Part shown: piece by piece, positions 59,416 through 64,000 of the stretch
Position numbering within the stretch: position 1 is the stretch's first letter
Layout: each line of letters opens with the position of its first letter
Source of the DNA: Loripinus fragilis
Lineage: Eukaryota > Mollusca > Bivalvia > Lucinida > Lucinidae
Reading direction: 5' to 3'
Length of the DNA stretch: 64,000 bases
Assembly: GCA_964019695.1 (NCBI GenBank)
Contig: OZ026525.1
Location: forward strand, 90,863,779 to 90,927,778
The notes under the pieces: generated by a model
What the model was told of the DNA's origin: nothing
The model's input: only the letters and a program-made list of their open reading frames with translations
Database searches by the model: none
Program-made: the position numbers and the translations under genes

Positions 59416-59849
59416 TTCGGGAAAGGCCACCACATTTCGAGAATCAAATCATGGCTCGGGTGTATATAAGGAACACTACAAGTAGTTCTATGTACGAAAA
59501 AGCTCCATTTTATTAGCCGTAACTGGCATATGGAAAATTAATTCTGTAGCATGTGGGTTCAGCTCTATTAAAATCGATTATTCTGATTATCCAAAAAGTT
59601 TAATCAGCCGAATAAATGGAGTTTATGTATTTTTCAATTTTGATTGAAAAAACATAAACTTCATTTAAAGCCGTTAGGTTTGCTTCAATCACACTTGTTA
59701 TTGAGTTAGTATGGATTATGTGACGTCAGCGTAACGTTATATAACGTCAGCATCACGCTATCATTCGCGTTATTAAAGTAGATCCTCGATGTACATCCGT
59801 AGTCTGATTCCACGGAATTTCACGGAATTGGCCGAGGCAGTTCCAATTA
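59416..59849 (+). mobile_element. Interspersed repeat family, copy 2
   Basis: Block-by-block match to 27134-27561, starting about 55 bp after the exon 8 donor. Confidence 0.75.
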
Positions 59850-59952
59850 GTAACACCCTGTAAGTACCAGAATGGTTTTAACTGTACAAGAATGTTAACA
59901 TATACGTTTTGTATTCTCTTGTCCAGTCTACCAGCCTGTCTTAAGAGAAAGG

Positions 59953-60318
59953 TTTATCAGTCACCCCTTATATTAACTGAATTGTTTCAACATAACCTAA
60001 TAAACGTTTCCTATCTCACGGCATGTTACCTTTATCAGGTCATGATGAGGTTGCACATTTTGAATAACGTCGCTAATGACGCTGAATCAACAGAAAAATA
60101 AAAAAAATACGTTATATTTTCTTGTTTGAAGAGTGTTCAACGATGGGTAAACTGATAAATAGAATACCAGGTTCGCGTCTTTTGATATCAAGTTTACCAG
60201 GCTCGGCTTTGAGAACGCATGTTGAATCGCTCGGCAAGCCTCACGATGTCAACATGCGTTCTCAAAGCCTTGCCTGGTAAACGTGATATCAAAAGACACT
60301 CAACTAGTGTTCTCTATT
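59953..60318 (-). mobile_element. Foldback MITE, copy 3, abutting the exon 9 acceptor
   Basis: Begins TTTATCAGTCACCCCTTATA and ends AAAGACACTCAACTAGTGTT, in inverse orientation to the 46254 and 54592 copies. Its terminal TTCTCTA supplies the pyrimidine-rich stretch just upstream of the exon 9 acceptor. Confidence 0.85.
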
Positions 60319-60330
60319 TATACAGTACAG

Positions 60331-60530
60331 AATTGAAACATCAACTAATCCCTTACATGTATAGACAGGACACAAAGAAGAGCAACCATGGTTTTCTTCT
60401 TCAAAATTTTATCGAGTCAGTTAACTCAAAGCAGCAAGTGAGGAGTAATCATTCTAACATGTGTCACACCATCTTAACCAAACCAGATAATACCCCCATT
60501 AAATGTCATCAAAATTCCTCTAGAGTATAA
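60331..60530 (+). CDS. Host gene exon 9 (terminal)
   Basis: The acceptor TTCTCTATTTATACAGTACAG opens a phase 1 frame that runs to TAA at 60528-60530. Residues: LKHQLIPYMYRQDTKKSNHG, FLLQNFIESVNSKQQVRSNH, NMCHTILTKPDNTPIKCHQN. They are polar, with no recognised domain. An upstream AG (60325) is out of phase, and only the 60330 site fits exon 8. With this exon the nine-exon model gives 574 residues. Confidence 0.58.
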
Positions 60531-60761
60531 GAGTTATGAAGTGCAAAATGATCGTCCAAGGGAGATAACTTAAACAGTGAGCAAGGGAAAACAACCTTTA
60601 TTTTTCTGCACGCAGCACATCAGCTTGACCTGATGTATATGTATACTTAATAATATTAAAATTCAAGCAAGTAGCAAGGGATGCACCCCATTGGCTTGAT
60701 CTAATTATACAAACCAAGTAGCATAATGTTATCTCAAAGGGTATAAGAGTTATTGAATGCA

Positions 60762-60850
60762 CAATGGACGGACATACGCCACGCTGATCGCTTTATCCCC
60801 TAAAAGGTATAGGAGATAAAGCAATAAGTGCGGCGTATGTCCTTCCATTG
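60762..60850. repeat. Hairpin in the putative 3' UTR
   Basis: CAATGGACGGACATACGCC faces GGCGTATGTCCTTCCATTG with an inner stem GCTTTATCCCC/GGAGATAAAGC. Confidence 0.75.
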
Positions 60851-60861
60851 ATTGGTTGGAA

Positions 60862-60867
60862 AATAAA
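60862..60867 (+). terminator. Candidate polyadenylation signal
   Basis: AATAAA about 330 bp after the exon 9 stop. It is the first canonical hexamer I noted in this region. Another occurs near 61166. Not testable without transcripts. Confidence 0.3.
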
Positions 60868-61089
60868 ATATATAGAAAATGACAAACAGAAGCAATGAAA
60901 ACAATACAGCTCTGATATTTGAATAATGAGGTCTTTTATCTTTCAGTCCAAAAGCATTCCGAGACAGAGGCAGACAATGGTGACATGTGATGGTGTTCCG
61001 GGTGATATTCATAAAAGAGGTCAAAAGATATCGACACTTATCACATTTAAGTAAATAAACACCCATGTGGATGAATCCAGCAAAACTGC

Positions 61090-63960
61090 AGGTCTAATTT
61101 TAATGAGAACCAAAATTTCTTGCACTGGTCCAAATGAGGACTTGGGTGTACTATATTTAACTTAAATAAAATTGTAACTGATATAAATATAGATTCCAAT
61201 ACTCCTGACTCCTGAGATTGTCAAAATTCTCTGCTTCTTTAAATGACTTCAGTAATCGTTGGTTAAACCGGAAAATGTTGAACCTGATGCCTTAAAGGAA
61301 TGGAAGATTAACATTTTTAAAAGTATTGATACTTGTATTTGATTTACTCTCATAATACATATCTTTTAAGCCCTAAACCTAAATCTTCTTTTCGTCATCT
61401 TAAACAAGGTAGCCAGGATTTTCATATGAACTATGTTTTGGTTCCAGCATATAAAGCTGCTAAAAATGTTGTATTTGTTAGACGATTGTATTATATTAAT
61501 GCTCTTAAGTGAGCTTGTTGACACTAATGCCTGAAAACTGCAGTCTTCTTTGAGTGAGAGGGTGATAATTGAGGGATATGGTTGTCATACAGCCCTACAT
61601 TTTGGTGTCATAGCTAAAGAAAACCAAGACAAAGTTTCTACGTTGTACTGGTTACCTAAATTCCATAAAAACCATATAAAGCACAATTTATTGCTAATTC
61701 TAGTTCTTGCACGACAACAGAACTTTTAGATGATTGTTAACCTTATGTCTTACAGCCTTTAATAAACTTGTTATCAATTACTGTGAAAAGCTATATGAGA
61801 CATCCGGTAAAAATCTATTTTGGTCTATTAAAAATTCAGGTGAAATTTAGATAAACTTTAAGCTAGAGATTTCAATACCAATTTGCATAGTTATGATTTT
61901 TCTACTCTTAACACTATTTCACCAAATATTTAAATTACAGATAAACTTATTGATCTTATTTACAGAACCTTCCGGACAGAAGGCTTTCCTTACCATGTAT
62001 GTAACGACAGAAACGCATTTTTTACTTCAGAAGAAAGCCTAAAAAAATCATGCATGGTCGTGTCAAAATGTATGTGATGCGCTGACCCTTGTTTGGACAA
62101 CATTTTTATTTGATTTGGCACTTAGCTGTATAGACAAGTACTTTGGATTCTGATGGGCACTAATTGTGCTCCCCTGGTTGCTGATGTATTCCTATTTTGT
62201 TATGAGAGGGACTTTATGATGTATCTTTCTATACTTAAACGCAAAAGTTTTGCAACTCTTACTAAAATGCTATTTCCTTCTTTTTGAGCCAAATATTTTA
62301 CTCCATGATATTGTGATTAACAAGAGTCCAATGATTTGCCGTCTAAACAACATGAAAATCAGACCAGTGAGACTTACGATTGCTGATCTTCAACAAGAAA
62401 TGTAAGGTAACCCAAATTTGAAAAATCACAGAGTTACAATACCTTACATTTTATCGAGTTACAGTGTTAAACCACCTTACATTTTACTCAGAAAAGGTGT
62501 TTAACCGTTATCTGTTTTCAAAAGCAGAAGGGCAGACAAATCAAAGCAGGTTATTTGATGCATTTGGTAACGTTCATTACGTCAACGTAAAGCCTTTAAT
62601 ATTTGACGTAATTGGCCGTTTAAGCACAACTGAATATCAATAAATCAAATTTTTAATGTCACAAGTGAGAGCCTTCAACACATTGCATAGAAGAAAGAAG
62701 TATCGCGCGACATAACGGAATAAAATGAACAATTTTGATAAATTGGTTGACGTTAACAAAGAAACGAAGCGACTTTGAGCGTTGATAAACGTTAATTGTT
62801 AAACCATAAAATGTTTTCCGTCAGATACAACATCTGGCTATCACATTGCACCGTTTGTTTTCAAATCGAGATAACTATCTTAATGCTAGACGTAAATTGT
62901 TGAAAAACACTGACGTCGTTTTAACGTCAGAATGAAGAGTATGATCAAAACCTATTAATGGTAAATCATTCCACATTGTGCAAGAGCATAAAATATGATT
63001 ATATGAATATTCTAACTTGGACCATACTGAAGAAAACACAGATATTAAACAGTTGCAAAACTTTTTGCGTTAAAGTATATATGATCAGCAGGCTGATAGA
63101 ATTGATGCTTTTAACACTGTATCCAGATATTTGGATGATATTTTAAACATTAATAATGTTTATTTTGACAATATGGTAAGTCAAATATACCCTTAAGAGC
63201 TCCAACTTAATAAAGCCAATACTTCTGATACCGAAGCAGCATTTTTAGACTTGCATTTGTTAATTTTTTATTATTTTGTTTCTACCAAAATGTATGATAA
63301 ACTTTTAAATTGATTTTAAAATTGTCCATTTCCCATTTTTAGATGGTGATGTTCCTCGCTCTACATCCTATAGAGTCTATATCTCTCAACTCATTCGTTT
63401 TGCTAGAGCATCTAGCCACGCTGCTGACTTCAACACTCTCAATAAATTGTTGACTCAGAAACTTCTTAAACAAGGCTATCATAAACTTCGCAAAATCTTT
63501 TCTAGATTTCGTAGACGTTACTATGATTTGATATCTAAATTCCAAATTAGACTTAAATCTCTCTTTCGCCAAGAACTTTCTGAACCTGATTTCTATGGTG
63601 ACTTGGTGTATAAACTGAAGAAGATTGTTGGCTCTAATAATTTTTCAGCACATATCATTAAAATAAATTTCCCATTATAAAAAGATTGGCTATAACATTA
63701 ATGTATTGCAACAGACTGCATGCTTGGTGGTCTACCCAATCACGGTTGGCAAATTTGCTTTCCTCTTTAATTGCAAACCGATGGGTCGAACTTCAGACTC
63801 TATGACAGTTCCGACTTGGAGACTTATCTCTTCATGATATGGTAAGGGCCTGATGCTTTGGCTGTTTGTCAGGCCTGCCGGGGTTTACCTGTTGGATTTC
63901 TTTTGCTCCGGTATTCAGTTTTATTTACTGTTGAGTCCTGTTGTGGATGTAGATTGAGGA
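61090..63960 (+). mobile_element. Long decayed Penelope-like RT element
   Basis: A conceptual translation with many frameshifts gives, in order: NRWLN and KEWKINIFKSIDT (61250-61330), HLKQGSQDFHMNYVLVPAYK (61399-61458), RRLYYINALK, LYWLPKFHKNH (61644-61676), LFWSIKNSGE, MGTNCAPLVADVFLF (62155-62199), ERDFMM | TIR element |, ADRIDAFNT, the catalytic RYLDDILNINNVYFDNM (63123-63174), HFPFLDGDVPRSTSY (63327-63371), YISQLIRFARASSH, the open frame KLLKQGYHKLRKIFSRFRRR ... EPDFYGDLVYKLKKIVGS (63447-63680), and CMLGGLPNHG-type end sequence. The LPKLHK, PMG-type and YLDD motifs suit Penelope-like RTs, but no GIY-YIG nuclease is visible, so the class is tentative. Confidence 0.75.
62233..63077. mobile_element. 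TIR element inserted in the RT domain (~845 bp)
   Basis: ACTTAAACGCAAAAGTTTTG at the left is mirrored by CAAAACTTTTTGCGTTAAAG at the right, with TA/TATA at both junctions. It lies between RDFMM and ADRIDAFN of the RT. No transposase seen. Confidence 0.78.
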
Positions 63961-64000
63961 ACATCACCATCTAAAAATGGGAAATTGACAATTTCAAAAT
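63944..64000 (-). mobile_element. Inverted copy of the RT element at the window edge
   Basis: The minus strand from 64000 reads FEIVNFPFLDGDVPQSTS, the same segment as 63320-63370 on +. A second copy therefore starts tail-to-tail with the first and continues beyond the window. Confidence 0.75.

Noticed and set aside
60800..61066. Minus frame with CDKC and CHHC pairs resembling a zinc ribbon
   Set aside because: Overlaps a hairpin and the putative 3' UTR. No splice partners, and the spacing is not diagnostic.

Overview
This is AT-rich eukaryotic genomic DNA with introns, consensus GT/AG splice sites, microsatellites and a very dense load of non-LTR retroelements, palindromic MITEs and tRNA-derived SINEs. 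From memory of similar repeat tails and RT fragments, a bivalve mollusc is the most likely source. That is an inference and could not be searched here.

One host gene can be supported. It lies on the + strand from 28225 to 60530 and has nine predicted coding exons (E1 28225-28585, E2 30404-30529, E3 37875-38006, E4 38420-38725, E5 43006-43167, E6 45091-45341, E7 47825-47939, E8 59291-59362, E9 60331-60530). The exons total 1725 nt and keep one open frame through all eight junctions (574 codons plus stop). Seven of the eight junctions are phase 1. I do not recognise the product. It looks hydrophilic, repeat-rich and largely disordered. The gene is unusual because E1, E2 and E4 each carry a tandem expansion: a 27-bp in-exon repeat in E1, a 139-bp exon-plus-intron array after E2 (about 18 units, several with intact acceptor, frame and donor), and a 117-bp array after E4 (about 23 units, each repeating the 5' splice donor).

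Layout. 1-28000 has no convincing host exons. It holds a CR1/L2/Jockey-type LINE (+, 2128-5330), a large Tx1/L1-type LINE (-, 14718-10936), microsatellites, several MITE families and hairpins. 28000-60530 is the host gene, its introns filled with SINEs, two long foldback palindromes, a probable 1167-bp solo LTR with a 5-bp target duplication, mariner-like TIR elements, and many 5'-truncated copies of a Penelope-like (tentative) RT element that share two types of 3' tail (called tail A and tail B here). 54395-58794 (-) is the 5' half of another LINE (ORF1 plus endonuclease) split by four later insertions. 61090-64000 is a long decayed RT element (+), itself split by a TIR element, with a second copy starting in inverted orientation at the window end.

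The nesting order of insertions can be read directly from interrupted reading frames and target duplications, so the region is a stratified record of transposition around one rapidly changing, repeat-expanding gene.
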